From NCBI GenBank assembly GCA_012797845.1, contig JAAZOH010000010.1, positions 1-47,332 of the forward strand: DNA of 47,332 nucleotides. The letters are read 5' to 3'. Made by a program: the position numbers and the translations under genes. Positions 1 to 10,421 of the stretch are shown piece after piece (position 1 is the stretch's first letter; each line of letters opens with the position of its first letter). The notes under the pieces were generated by a model. The model saw nothing but the letters and a program-made list of their open reading frames with translations. It was not told the origin of the DNA and searched no databases. This DNA is from Candidatus Beckwithbacteria bacterium (GTDB lineage: Bacteria > Patescibacteriota > Microgenomatia > UBA1400 > UBA1449).

Positions 1-1082
1 AAAGTCCCTGGCCTCGCCTTGCTCACCATGAAGTCATGGAAAAATATGGCACTGACAAACCAGATTTGCGCCAGGATAAAAATAACCCTAACGAGTTGGC
101 TTTCTCTTGGACTTTAGATTTTCCTTTATTTACGCAGCAATCTGAGGATGATTTTTTCCACGGTTCTGGTAGTGCCAAATTTGCTCCATCCCACCACATG
201 TTTACCGCCCCGCATCCGGATGATATTCCTCTTTTAGACACTGACCCAACCAAGGTTCGAGGCTTGCAGCATGATTTAGTTTTGAATGGATATGAAGTGG
301 GCGGTGGCAGCATCCGAATCCACCAGCCAGAAATTCAACAAAAGATTTTTGACTTGATTGGTTTTAGTAAAGCTCAAAGCCAGCAATTTGAACACCTACT
401 TACCGCTTTCCAATATGGTGTCCCGCCTCATGGTGGCATTGCTCCTGGTTTTGACCGGCTTTTGATGGTTACTTTAGGCGAACCCAATTTACGGGAAGTT
501 ATGGCTTTTCCTTGTGCCACTTCTGGTATCACTGCTGTAGTTAATGCACCATCGCAAGCTACTGACGAGCAGCTCAAAGAGCTTGGGGTTCAGGTCCGCT
601 CAATGGGTAGTAAGCCAGCTGGCTCAGTCTTTGAGCAAATCAAAAATTATCTGGAAACAGAAAAAGTTGCTTTCGAAATATTTGAGCATGAGCCTGTTTT
701 CACCTGTGAGCAAGCTATTGCTATTTCTAAAACTAAACCAGAAGAAAACGCAAAAGCGCTGCTTTTAGAAGCTGACGATCAAGCCATTATGACCGTGCTA
801 TCAGCTGACAAAAAGTTAGATTTAAAAGCTCTTAAGCAGATTACCGGTAAAAAGGATGTTTCAATCGGTAGTAAGGAGTTGCTTAAAAAAGCTACAGGCT
901 TGGAACCTGGCTCAGTGCCACCATTTGGCAGTTTATGGAAACTTCCGACTTATCTCGAAGAGGGTTTTAGTAAAGCTGAGACAATTTATTTTAATGCCGG
1001 CTCTCACACTCAAACTATTAAAATGAGTATGGCCGATTTTATTAAGGTAGAAAAACCTCAGATCGCCAGTTTTGCTAAATAA
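1..1082 (+). CDS. aspS: Aspartyl-tRNA synthetase C-terminal part fused to YbaK-type aminoacyl-tRNA deacylase domain (5' partial)
   Basis: The frame is open from base 3 and enters from outside the window. The first visible residues (PWPRLAHHEVMEKYGTDKPD) match the conserved class II AspRS segment just after motif 2. Further on are the GAD/insert region, VLNGYEVGGGSIRIH and motif 3 (GIAPGFDRLLMVTLGEPNLR), which builds the ATP site. The AspRS part ends near base 600. About 160 residues follow that resemble the YbaK/ProX editing family: an ENAKALLL segment carrying the conserved lysine, GLEPGSVPPFG, and YFNAGSHTQTIKMS near the end. YbaK-family domains hydrolyse mischarged aminoacyl-tRNA. There is no stop between the two parts, so the protein charges tRNA-Asp (possibly Asn too) and may edit in cis. 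An internal ATG at 603 could also start a free deacylase, but no ribosome-binding site is obvious there. Confidence 0.9.
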   Translation, partial: SPWPRLAHHEVMEKYGTDKPDLRQDKNNPNELAFSWTLDFPLFTQQSEDDFFHGSGSAKFAPSHHMFTAPHPDDIPLLDTDPTKVRGLQHDLVLNGYEVGGGSIRIHQPEIQQKIFDLIGFSKAQSQQFEHLLTAFQYGVPPHGGIAPGFDRLLMVTLGEPNLREVMAFPCATSGITAVVNAPSQATDEQLKELGVQVRSMGSKPAGSVFEQIKNYLETEKVAFEIFEHEPVFTCEQAIAISKTKPEENAKALLLEADDQAIMTVLSADKKLDLKALKQITGKKDVSIGSKELLKKATGLEPGSVPPFGSLWKLPTYLEEGFSKAETIYFNAGSHTQTIKMSMADFIKVEKPQIASFAK

Positions 1083-1138
1083 AAACTAATAGTTTCAAGT
1101 TTGCCTTGATACACAAGTTTTCGTGTTAAGATTAGTTT
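1083..1138 (+). promoter_or_regulatory. Hairpin leader abutting the start codon of the carboxypeptidase gene
   Basis: The 56-base gap folds on itself. An 8-bp stem joins 1083-1090 with 1131-1138, ending at the base before the ATG. Inside it CTTG (1105-1108) pairs with TAAG (1127-1130) and ACAC (1111-1114) with GTGT (1123-1126). A weak promoter reading, TTGATA 1106-1111 and TAAGAT 1127-1132 with a 15-base spacer, overlaps the same bases. It could be the end of the aspS transcript, a start-site-masking leader, or both. Confidence 0.4.
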
Positions 1139-2119
1139 ATGCCCAAAATCAAACAACTCAGAAAATTTTTCCAAAAACTGTTTAAAGCTAAAATTAGACT
1201 AATTGCCACAGTTGGGCTAGTATTATTTTTTTTCACTATTCCTTCTCGACTAATCTACTCTTTTCCACCGCTAGAACCCAAACACCCACCCAGTAGAGAG
1301 ATTGATCTACAAATCCCGGAACCAGATCTATATCCAATCAATGTTACTGACGAAGCAGCCCCATATTTTTCAGCTCGCTCAGCTATAGCAGTTGATGTGG
1401 ATAGCAAAGCGGTTATCTATATGAAAAATCCTGATGAAAAACTTTTACCAGCCTCAACTACTAAAATGGTTACAGCCCTGGTTGCTCTAGATAATTACCA
1501 ACTTGATCAAGTTGCTAGCATTAGCTCACCACTACGGGAAGGTCAAATTATGGAGCTGTATGAAGGTGAGCAAATCACGGTCAATAATTTACTGCACGGT
1601 TTATTGGTCTATTCGGGCAACGATGCTGCTTATGCACTAGCTGAGCTTGATCCCAATGGGGTTGATGGATATGTCGCTAAAATGAATCAAAAGGTTATAG
1701 ATTTAGGTTTAAAAGAAACTCATTTTACCAACCCAACTGGTCTTGATAATGGTAATCATTATTCCAGTGTTCACGACTTGGCATTAATTGGCGCTGAGCT
1801 AATGAGCAAACCGGAGTTGGCTCAAATTGTCCAAATTCAAAATGAAGTTGTTACTGATACTTCCGGAGAAATAACTCACGAACTAACTACAATCAATGAG
1901 CTTCTGGGTCAAGTTGAGGGGCTTAAAGGCATAAAAACTGGCTGGACTGATGCAGCCGGGGAATGCTTAGTTTCCTATACTGAACGAGATGGTCATAAAG
2001 TTATCACTGCCGTTTTGGGTAGCTATGACCGCTTTGGCGAAACTCGAAGTTTAATCGAATGGGTTTTTGGCAATCATGAATGGAAGAAAGTAACGTTGCC
2101 AAAAGAGATTAATCCTTAG
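1139..2119 (+). CDS. D-alanyl-D-alanine carboxypeptidase (peptidase S11, PBP5 type)
   Basis: This 326-residue enzyme removes the terminal D-Ala from peptidoglycan stem peptides outside the membrane. A basic N-terminus and one hydrophobic segment (about residues 20-40) anchor it or serve as an uncleaved signal. The three active-site motifs of the S11 family are present and in order: SxxK as S106-T-T-K109, SGN at 159-161, and KTG at 266-268. It is shorter than E. coli PBP5 because the C-terminal beta domain and amphipathic anchor are missing, leaving mostly the catalytic domain. The ATG at 1139 is the only sensible start before the hydrophobic segment. Its 3' end overlaps the convergent small ORF by 11 bases. 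The family is clear; the exact physiological substrate is inferred. Confidence 0.93.
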   Translation: MPKIKQLRKFFQKLFKAKIRLIATVGLVLFFFTIPSRLIYSFPPLEPKHPPSREIDLQIPEPDLYPINVTDEAAPYFSARSAIAVDVDSKAVIYMKNPDEKLLPASTTKMVTALVALDNYQLDQVASISSPLREGQIMELYEGEQITVNNLLHGLLVYSGNDAAYALAELDPNGVDGYVAKMNQKVIDLGLKETHFTNPTGLDNGNHYSSVHDLALIGAELMSKPELAQIVQIQNEVVTDTSGEITHELTTINELLGQVEGLKGIKTGWTDAAGECLVSYTERDGHKVITAVLGSYDRFGETRSLIEWVFGNHEWKKVTLPKEINP

Positions 2120-2318
2120 GAAACTTAACAGCAACAACATTGCCATCATTAACTATTGCTCTGCCCCCTTTTTCACCAAGTTGTTTAAACCCTTCAATTG
2201 TTTTTATAGAGTTCGTTCTTACTGTTCCTACAAGTTTGCCAGCTGCTTTATCGGGATCAACTCCAGTCAATCTAGCTTTGACCTCGAATTGATTTGGAGA
2301 TTGCCTATTATGTTCCAT
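2109..2318 (-). CDS. Small hypothetical protein (69 aa)
   Basis: I do not recognise this 69-residue soluble, mildly basic protein. It has no membrane segment or signal peptide; the middle contains GKLVGTVRTNSIKTIEGFKQ and the end reads VKFPKD. The case for a real gene rests on a well-formed promoter just upstream (TTGTAA-N17-TATAAT at 2361-2333), which would place the 5' end of the mRNA only about 8 bases before the ATG. It converges on the carboxypeptidase gene with an 11-base overlap, and its promoter lies in the last codons and downstream flank of the DUF4340 gene. It could be a fragment of a longer ancestral gene. Confidence 0.55.
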   Translation of the reverse strand: MEHNRQSPNQFEVKARLTGVDPDKAAGKLVGTVRTNSIKTIEGFKQLGEKGGRAIVNDGNVVAVKFPKD

Positions 2319-2332
2319 AAGATATTAATTGA

Positions 2333-2361
2333 ATTATAATAACATTACTCCACCATTACAA
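2333..2361 (-). promoter_or_regulatory. Promoter of the 69-aa ORF
   Basis: On the minus strand, TTGTAA (2361-2356) is separated by 17 bases from a perfect TATAAT (2338-2333). The expected transcription start is near 2326, giving a leader of about 8 bases before the ATG at 2318. Confidence 0.65.
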
Positions 2362-3256
2362 AACTATCTTTAGTTTTATTGAGTTCATCAGCACTGTAAC
2401 TAGATAAACTAAAGTATTGATTATCTATAGATCGCTTGAGTAGATATGTTTCTTCACCAACATCATAAAAGTCTAAAGAAACTGTTTCGCCATTGCTTTT
2501 ACCAATAGCCAAACTAAAGATTGGGTTTCCAAAAGTGTATTCTTGTAGTTCCGGCTCCAAAACAAGATTTTCAGACACTAGTGGATTAAGTTTCATCACA
2601 AAAGTATTTAAACCATCATTGTTAATCTTACTTTCTTGATCGTCTTTAAATTGCCATTTACCATCTTCTATTTGATCAGCTTCAAAACTACCATTAGCGC
2701 TAGAAAAGGTTAGGTTTTTAATATCTTTACTGTCAATATCAACCACATCAAGATTAAACCATTGATGAGGATCAAAACTAATAGTAGGTAAGTTTCGCAA
2801 ACCATAAATAGTAGTTTGATCTGGAATTCTAACTGTGGTTTCTGTGCCCGTAGAGTTACCAATCCAAATCGTCAAGGTTTTCCCTGAACCATCTTTTAGC
2901 GTTACAACTTTGGCTGTATCTTTAGTCAGAGAAAAATTTTCTTGCAACTGCTGCGACTCACCAACTATGATTGGCGAAGTTGTAGGTAAAAAGCTGGCAA
3001 CCAATTCATCAACTTTAGCTAAATCCGCTGATTTGCTAGCTACCTGCCAACTACCGTCTTTTTTAATAAACGTTAGACTTTGACCTTGCTGAGCTAAATT
3101 AATATAGATAGGGTTGTCTTTATCAAAACCTTGAACATATTGTAAATAGTTATTTGGTTGATGAGCGCGATAGTTTTGCCATAAATTTCGGCCAAAAATA
3201 GCAGCAATGCCAATCAGTAAAACTAGAACTAGTTGCACTAAAGTTTTTGAATTCAT
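2345..3256 (-). CDS. DUF4340 domain-containing membrane-anchored protein
   Basis: This 303-residue protein has one N-terminal membrane segment (about residues 7-25, VQLVLVLLIGIAAIFGRNLW) and a long extracytoplasmic part made of repeated beta-rich units. In each unit a polar segment precedes an ILVG-like or LTIWIGNSTG strand. This matches DUF4340 proteins, which are commonly encoded beside GldF/GldG-type ABC exporters. It is the last gene of the minus-strand cluster that starts with the ATPase at 6494, separated from the permease by a palindromic repeat (3265-3340). By context it is an exported accessory subunit of that transporter; the transported substrate is unknown. Confidence 0.75.
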   Translation of the reverse strand: MNSKTLVQLVLVLLIGIAAIFGRNLWQNYRAHQPNNYLQYVQGFDKDNPIYINLAQQGQSLTFIKKDGSWQVASKSADLAKVDELVASFLPTTSPIIVGESQQLQENFSLTKDTAKVVTLKDGSGKTLTIWIGNSTGTETTVRIPDQTTIYGLRNLPTISFDPHQWFNLDVVDIDSKDIKNLTFSSANGSFEADQIEDGKWQFKDDQESKINNDGLNTFVMKLNPLVSENLVLEPELQEYTFGNPIFSLAIGKSNGETVSLDFYDVGEETYLLKRSIDNQYFSLSSYSADELNKTKDSFVMVE

Positions 3257-3264
3257 GTATTCGT

Positions 3265-3340
3265 GTCATTCTGAGTCCTGAGTTTATCGAAGGGCGAAGA
3301 ATCTTTTTGATAAGATCTCTCTGGACAAGCTCGGGATGAC
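3265..3340. repeat. REP-like imperfect palindrome
   Basis: This 76-bp unit starts with GTCATTCTGAG and ends with CTCGGGATGAC, which pair at 9 of 11 positions when inverted. The interior contains GAAGAATCT and AAGATCTCT segments. Similar GTCATTCTGAG...GAAGAATCT sequences are, from memory, dispersed repeats in several bacterial phyla. It sits in the gap between the permease and DUF4340 genes, where extragenic palindromes usually lie. A degenerate relative is at 6504-6571. Confidence 0.6.
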
Positions 3341-3350
3341 AAAATTCCAC

Positions 3351-5564
3351 TTAAACTTTATACGTTCTCTTAGCTAATATTCTTCTTCGTCGTAAATACC
3401 AAACCCCAAAAGCAGCTACCAAAATTGGTGGCGCAAATAAGTTTCCATACTGAACTATGATTGGCTGCGATGGCTTAGTAAAAGTAAAGACCGGCGTATC
3501 ACCAATTTTTCGCGGAATACTAGCTAAATCATCAGGAGCTGCTGTCCAATCTATAATAGCTGAAGTAAAGTTTTGATTGCCAGGATCTCGACTCATAAAT
3601 TGATCAGAAATAAAATCACTGTCTCCAACCACTACTATTTTTGAGTTTTGCTTAATTGCGGCCGCGGCCACCAATTCTTGAGCTTGCCCACCCGTAAACG
3701 TTTCGTCGGTAAATTGCTCTGGCAAAATAGTGTAGCTGCCGCTTTGTACGCCACCGTTAGGGCTAGTTTCTAAAAGTTTAAATTGATTAACATCTTTAAT
3801 CTCATTTAGTTTTAAACTATTGGCCCAAGCCATACTCACTGATTTCACTTCACCTAAACCAGGAAAATTAGTATCAGCCGGAATGGCTTTGATCCATAAA
3901 GGATAAGGCACTAAGTAAGAAATTCCATTACCTCCACCCAAAGAAATCGTTTCATTTAAAGCTGTATCATAAACAATATCTTGATTGAGCGTAATACCAT
4001 AACTATCTAAGATTGATTCAAAGCCAGTGATATAGGGAGCAGCCGAGCCAGTACTAGGATCAATGTGGTGATTTTCTATAAAAAGTAAAGCTTTACCACC
4101 ACTTGCTAAATAATCTTTAAGCTTAGCGGAAGCCGTAGCTGATAAAGGTTCTTGCAAACCATAGATCATGATAGCCTGAGCTGAAATAGTGGCTTCAGGC
4201 TGATCCAAAGAAATACTAGTCAAATTATATTGGGTTTCCAGATTTTGCCGCAAAACCTCAATACTATTATCGATAACAGGTTGTGCCTGCGGCAGTGTGT
4301 ACATAGCTAGGGTTGACTGGTTGGTACTTGTCATTTTTCTAATCCGTCTGGTCAGCTGGTATTCCAAATCTGAAGTATCTTGGACAAATGGAATGGTTTC
4401 TTTTTTATCACCATAGCTGATTTGTAATCCAAAGTAACCAGCTTGGACCGCATAAGCATTTACTCCCAAAGTATTAAACTGGATTTCCTGGATCCCATTT
4501 TCTACGGCCAAATCTTTATCTTCTTTATTAGTGTCTGGATATTTAATGGTAACTTTGACCTTACCTTGGCTCAAACGACTATAGTCAGTCAAAACATCTT
4601 TAACTTTTTGGACATTGCTTTGAACTGGACCTGGCAAATTTTTAGATACATACAAGGTTACATTCACAATATCTGGCAACTGGTTTAACGTTTGTTTAGT
4701 CCCCTTAGACAAGGTAAAAAGTCGATTAAAAGTCAGATCTAAACGAATTGGATATGAATACATCAAAACATTGGCCACGATAGCAATACCAATAATTAAA
4801 CCTAATCCTAAGTTAAGTTGGCTACGTTTAGCTAAATTTTCAGTAGTTTTACGCTGGGACAATCTAATCACCGCTATCATTAAAAAAGCACCGGTTAAGC
4901 TAATAAAGTAAAGTAAATCTCGCAAATCCAAAACTCCCCGACCAATATTTTCCATATGAGGCAGAATAGCCAGTTGAGTGATAAACGGAGCAATAAATTG
5001 CGGTAATGACAATAGTACAAAATCAAAACCGATGAGAATAAAAACAAAGTTAATAGCAGCTGCCAACAAGAAACTAGAAACCTGAGATGAGGTCAAAGAT
5101 GAAGCCGCAATACCAATAGCTAAAAAAGCTCCCCCTACAAATAAAGCTCCTAAATATTGAGCAATTACCACCCCAGGATCAGGATTCGAAAAAATAAAAG
5201 TGGTAATGGGCATGGAAATAGTTGTAGCCAACATGACAGCAAAAAAGCCTAGAGAACCCAAAAATTTACCCAATACAATTTCTAATTCGGTTACCGGATG
5301 GGCATAGAGTAGTTCTAAGGTTTTGTTTTTTTGCTCTTGGGCAAAAGTTCGCATAGCAATCACTGGCGCAAACAGCAGTAAAGCAAAAGGCAAAAAGTCA
5401 AAGTAGGGTCTCAGTGAAGCTTGGTTAGCTAAAAAAGCACTGCGAAAATAGAGAAAAAAAGTAATCAGCAAAAAGGGCGCAATCAAAATATAGCCCATGC
5501 TGGAGTTGAAAAAACTCAATAGTTCTTTTTTGGCAATAGAAATAATGGGTTTTGCATTCAACAT
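3351..5564 (-). CDS. ABC transporter permease fused to GldG-like extracytoplasmic domain (GldF-GldG type)
   Basis: The 737-residue protein has two parts. Residues 1 to about 270 form an ABC-2 type permease with about six membrane segments and the family's early motif around EQKNKTLELLYAHPVTELEI. From about 290 to 690 there is a large extracytoplasmic region like GldG (LFTLSKGTKQTLNQLPDIVN; a later ALLFIENHHIDPS and VVVGDSDFISDQF), closed by a C-terminal membrane helix near 700-725. In Bacteroidetes GldF and GldG are separate proteins in a gliding/secretion ABC complex with GldA; single-chain fusions occur in other phyla. It lies 9 bases after the ATPase gene and is clearly co-transcribed. The substrate cannot be read from sequence. 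Confidence 0.85.
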   Translation of the reverse strand: MLNAKPIISIAKKELLSFFNSSMGYILIAPFLLITFFLYFRSAFLANQASLRPYFDFLPFALLLFAPVIAMRTFAQEQKNKTLELLYAHPVTELEIVLGKFLGSLGFFAVMLATTISMPITTFIFSNPDPGVVIAQYLGALFVGGAFLAIGIAASSLTSSQVSSFLLAAAINFVFILIGFDFVLLSLPQFIAPFITQLAILPHMENIGRGVLDLRDLLYFISLTGAFLMIAVIRLSQRKTTENLAKRSQLNLGLGLIIGIAIVANVLMYSYPIRLDLTFNRLFTLSKGTKQTLNQLPDIVNVTLYVSKNLPGPVQSNVQKVKDVLTDYSRLSQGKVKVTIKYPDTNKEDKDLAVENGIQEIQFNTLGVNAYAVQAGYFGLQISYGDKKETIPFVQDTSDLEYQLTRRIRKMTSTNQSTLAMYTLPQAQPVIDNSIEVLRQNLETQYNLTSISLDQPEATISAQAIMIYGLQEPLSATASAKLKDYLASGGKALLFIENHHIDPSTGSAAPYITGFESILDSYGITLNQDIVYDTALNETISLGGGNGISYLVPYPLWIKAIPADTNFPGLGEVKSVSMAWANSLKLNEIKDVNQFKLLETSPNGGVQSGSYTILPEQFTDETFTGGQAQELVAAAAIKQNSKIVVVGDSDFISDQFMSRDPGNQNFTSAIIDWTAAPDDLASIPRKIGDTPVFTFTKPSQPIIVQYGNLFAPPILVAAFGVWYLRRRRILAKRTYKV

Positions 5565-5573
5565 ATGTTTCCT

Positions 5574-6494
5574 TTACTCTTGAGTTAGCTTCGTAAAAAT
5601 ATCCTCCAAATCAACCTGTCTTCTCGTCAATTCATACAGCTTCCAGTTTTTGGTTTTAGCCAGCTCAAAAATCGGTAATCGTAGGTCTTCATCACTAGAA
5701 GTAGTGAGATAAAAACGATGCCCTACATCTTCTTTACTTTGTTCGATAGTATCTAAACCAGGCAAGGCTTTTAGATCAGTTTTTATATCCTTGCCACTGG
5801 CTACAAATTCATAGCTTTGTTGACCAGAAGCCAGTTTATCCAACTGGGAAGTTGGCGAATCAGCTACAATTTGACCCTTGTTGATAATGATAATGCGCGA
5901 GCACATTCTCGTAATTTCAGATAATACGTGTGAACAAATTATCACGGTGCGTTTTTTACCAATTCCTTTAATAAGATCATGAATTTCCCGACGTTGATTG
6001 GGATCAAGACCTTCAGTTGGTTCATCAAGGAGAAGAATTTCTGGCTCAGCCAAAATCGCCTGAGCTAATCCGGTTCGTTGTCGATATCCTTTGGAAAGCT
6101 CAATAATTGGACGGTAAAAAACGTCACGAAGCCCAGCTGCTTCAACTGCTTTTTTAATCTTTTGTTCACTATCTGTTGGAGTGATTTTTTTGATTTTAGC
6201 CCAAAATTTTAAAAACTCTTCTACAGTCATATCGTCATAAATTGGATTGTTTTCCGGTAAATAACCAACCTGACCATGCTGACTGACGTCTTCACTAAAA
6301 AAATCTTGACCATTAACCAAAACCTGACCCTTGCTGGGTGGCAACACTCCAGCAATCATCCGCACAGTTGTAGTTTTACCAGCTCCATTGGGACCCAAAA
6401 AACCTACCACTTCACCTGGCTGAATTGAAAGACTAATGTCCTTAATTACTGTTGTACTATCAAAGGTTTTGGAAACTTGCTTGAGTTCAATCAT
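5574..6494 (-). CDS. ABC transporter ATP-binding protein (GldA-like)
   Basis: This 306-residue cytoplasmic ATPase drives the permease encoded immediately downstream. All nucleotide-binding motifs are present: Walker A GPNGAGKT (34-41), a Q-loop region in the form YLPENNPIYDDM typical of ABC-2 exporters, the signature LSKGYRQR (133-140), Walker B ILLLDEPTEGLDP (about 153-165) and the switch histidine in ICSHVLSE. The last ~80 residues form the regulatory tail common in this subfamily. It is the first gene of the three-gene minus-strand cluster ending at 2345. No clear promoter was found in the repeat-containing gap upstream. Confidence 0.92.
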   Translation of the reverse strand: MIELKQVSKTFDSTTVIKDISLSIQPGEVVGFLGPNGAGKTTTVRMIAGVLPPSKGQVLVNGQDFFSEDVSQHGQVGYLPENNPIYDDMTVEEFLKFWAKIKKITPTDSEQKIKKAVEAAGLRDVFYRPIIELSKGYRQRTGLAQAILAEPEILLLDEPTEGLDPNQRREIHDLIKGIGKKRTVIICSHVLSEITRMCSRIIIINKGQIVADSPTSQLDKLASGQQSYEFVASGKDIKTDLKALPGLDTIEQSKEDVGHRFYLTTSSDEDLRLPIFELAKTKNWKLYELTRRQVDLEDIFTKLTQE

Positions 6495-6503
6495 GTTCGT
6501 TTT

Positions 6504-6571
6504 ATCATCTCGAACGAAGTCGAAATTCTCTTAAAAAACTTCTCAACTACGATCTACATGACAAAAACAAT
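6504..6571. repeat. Degenerate REP-like element
   Basis: The sequence runs from ATCATCTCGAACGAAGTCGA to ACATGAC and looks like a decayed relative of the palindrome at 3265-3340 (GTCATTCTGAG...GAAGAATCT...GATGAC). The ends are weakly complementary. It lies just upstream of the ABC ATPase gene, so the two elements bracket the ATPase and permease genes. Confidence 0.4.
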
Positions 6572-6619
6572 CTTTTCAATTTAGTTTTTATAGAACAAGT
6601 TTAATTTTTTTTCAAGTAG

Positions 6620-7243
6620 TTATTCGACTTTCAAAAGTTCTATTTCAAAAACCAAAGTCGCTCCTGGTGGAATTGATCCTATCCCTTGATCTCCATAAGC
6701 CAGTTTAGCTGGGATAAATAATTGCCGTTTACCACCTACTTTCATTCCCACAATACCCATATCCCAACCCTTAATCACTTGACCAGCTCCAATTGTAAAA
6801 CTAAAGGGCTCACCTCGATCCACAGAACTATCAAATTTTTGACCATTGGTTAAAGTTCCGGTGTAATGAACAGTAACTTTAGAACCTTCAACTGCTTCAG
6901 TCCCAGTTCCTACTACTAAATCTTTGCCTTGCAATTCATCAACCGTGGTTAGCTCTTGTTTTTTAAGCTGAACCTCTTCTGAGTTTTGAGATTGCTCTGC
7001 TGTAGCTGGAGACTCAATATCCTCTGGATCAATTTGTAAATCAGGCATATCTTCTGCTCCCAATATTGGAGTACCTGGTTCCCGCAAAGGTCCACTATTA
7101 TATTTTTTGGCAGCTTCTGCTTGAGATTTTTTACCAATTGTTAAATCACTAGAGACATTAGTGAGCGTATCGTTTTGCCCACAGGCAGACAGTAGTAATC
7201 CCAATAAAATAATCAAACTGATAAAGGTTTGTTTCACTTTCAT
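6620..7243 (-). CDS. FKBP-type peptidyl-prolyl cis-trans isomerase lipoprotein
   Basis: This 207-residue protein has a lipoprotein signal with the lipobox LLSAC (Cys21), so it should be lipid-anchored outside the membrane. A charged linker (about 22-105, rich in Glu and Gln) leads to a C-terminal FKBP domain (about 108-207) with VTVHYTGTLTNGQKFDSS, FTIGAGQVIKGWDMGIVGMK, AYGDQGIGSIPPGATLVFEI. These cover the aromatic and hydrophobic residues that bind the prolyl substrate. It probably helps fold secreted proteins, which are numerous here. It follows atpC but seems to have its own promoter (7282-7254). Confidence 0.93.
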   Translation of the reverse strand: MKVKQTFISLIILLGLLLSACGQNDTLTNVSSDLTIGKKSQAEAAKKYNSGPLREPGTPILGAEDMPDLQIDPEDIESPATAEQSQNSEEVQLKKQELTTVDELQGKDLVVGTGTEAVEGSKVTVHYTGTLTNGQKFDSSVDRGEPFSFTIGAGQVIKGWDMGIVGMKVGGKRQLFIPAKLAYGDQGIGSIPPGATLVFEIELLKVE

Positions 7244-7253
7244 AGCCAGGATA

Positions 7254-7282
7254 GATATAGCGCAAAGTTTGACAGAAGTAAA
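7254..7282 (-). promoter_or_regulatory. Probable promoter of the FKBP lipoprotein gene
   Basis: On the minus strand TTTACT (7282-7277) and TATATC (7259-7254) are 17 bases apart, each matching the consensus at four of six positions. The start codon is at 7243, so the mRNA leader would be only about 3-4 bases. Confidence 0.4.
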
Positions 7283-7285
7283 CTA

Positions 7286-7549
7286 TTAAAAACCAATCAG
7301 AATAGTTAGGGTGTTATTTTTGATTCGAGCTACACCACCATCAATTTTTTCTTCAATCTTTTGACCACTCTCTTCTTCAATTTGAATAGTTCCCTCAATC
7401 AGTTCTGTATAGAGTGGTGTGTGCTCTGGGAGTAGGGCTAAATCAGCAATTTTACCTGGAGCAAAAACCCGTTTAGCTTTACCTTCATAAACAACATGGT
7501 TCGGATCAACAATAACAACATCAAGAAAATTCTGTTTCTTAAGTGGCAT
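7286..7549 (-). CDS. atpC: F-type ATP synthase epsilon subunit, beta-sandwich domain only
   Basis: This 87-residue protein corresponds to the N-terminal beta-sandwich of subunit epsilon, which sits on gamma in the central stalk. Recognisable parts are LDVVIVDPNHVVYEGKAKRV, ALLPEHTPLYTELIEGTIQI and the last strand VARIKNNTLTILIGF. Typical epsilon subunits have about 130-140 residues with a C-terminal helical hairpin that inhibits ATP hydrolysis; here the stop comes right after the sandwich. It starts 5 bases after atpD ends, consistent with translational coupling at the end of the F1 cluster. Confidence 0.9.
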   Translation of the reverse strand: MPLKKQNFLDVVIVDPNHVVYEGKAKRVFAPGKIADLALLPEHTPLYTELIEGTIQIEEESGQKIEEKIDGGVARIKNNTLTILIGF

Positions 7550-7554
7550 ATTTT

Positions 7555-10418
<2,864 letters not shown>

Positions 10419-10421
10419 TGT

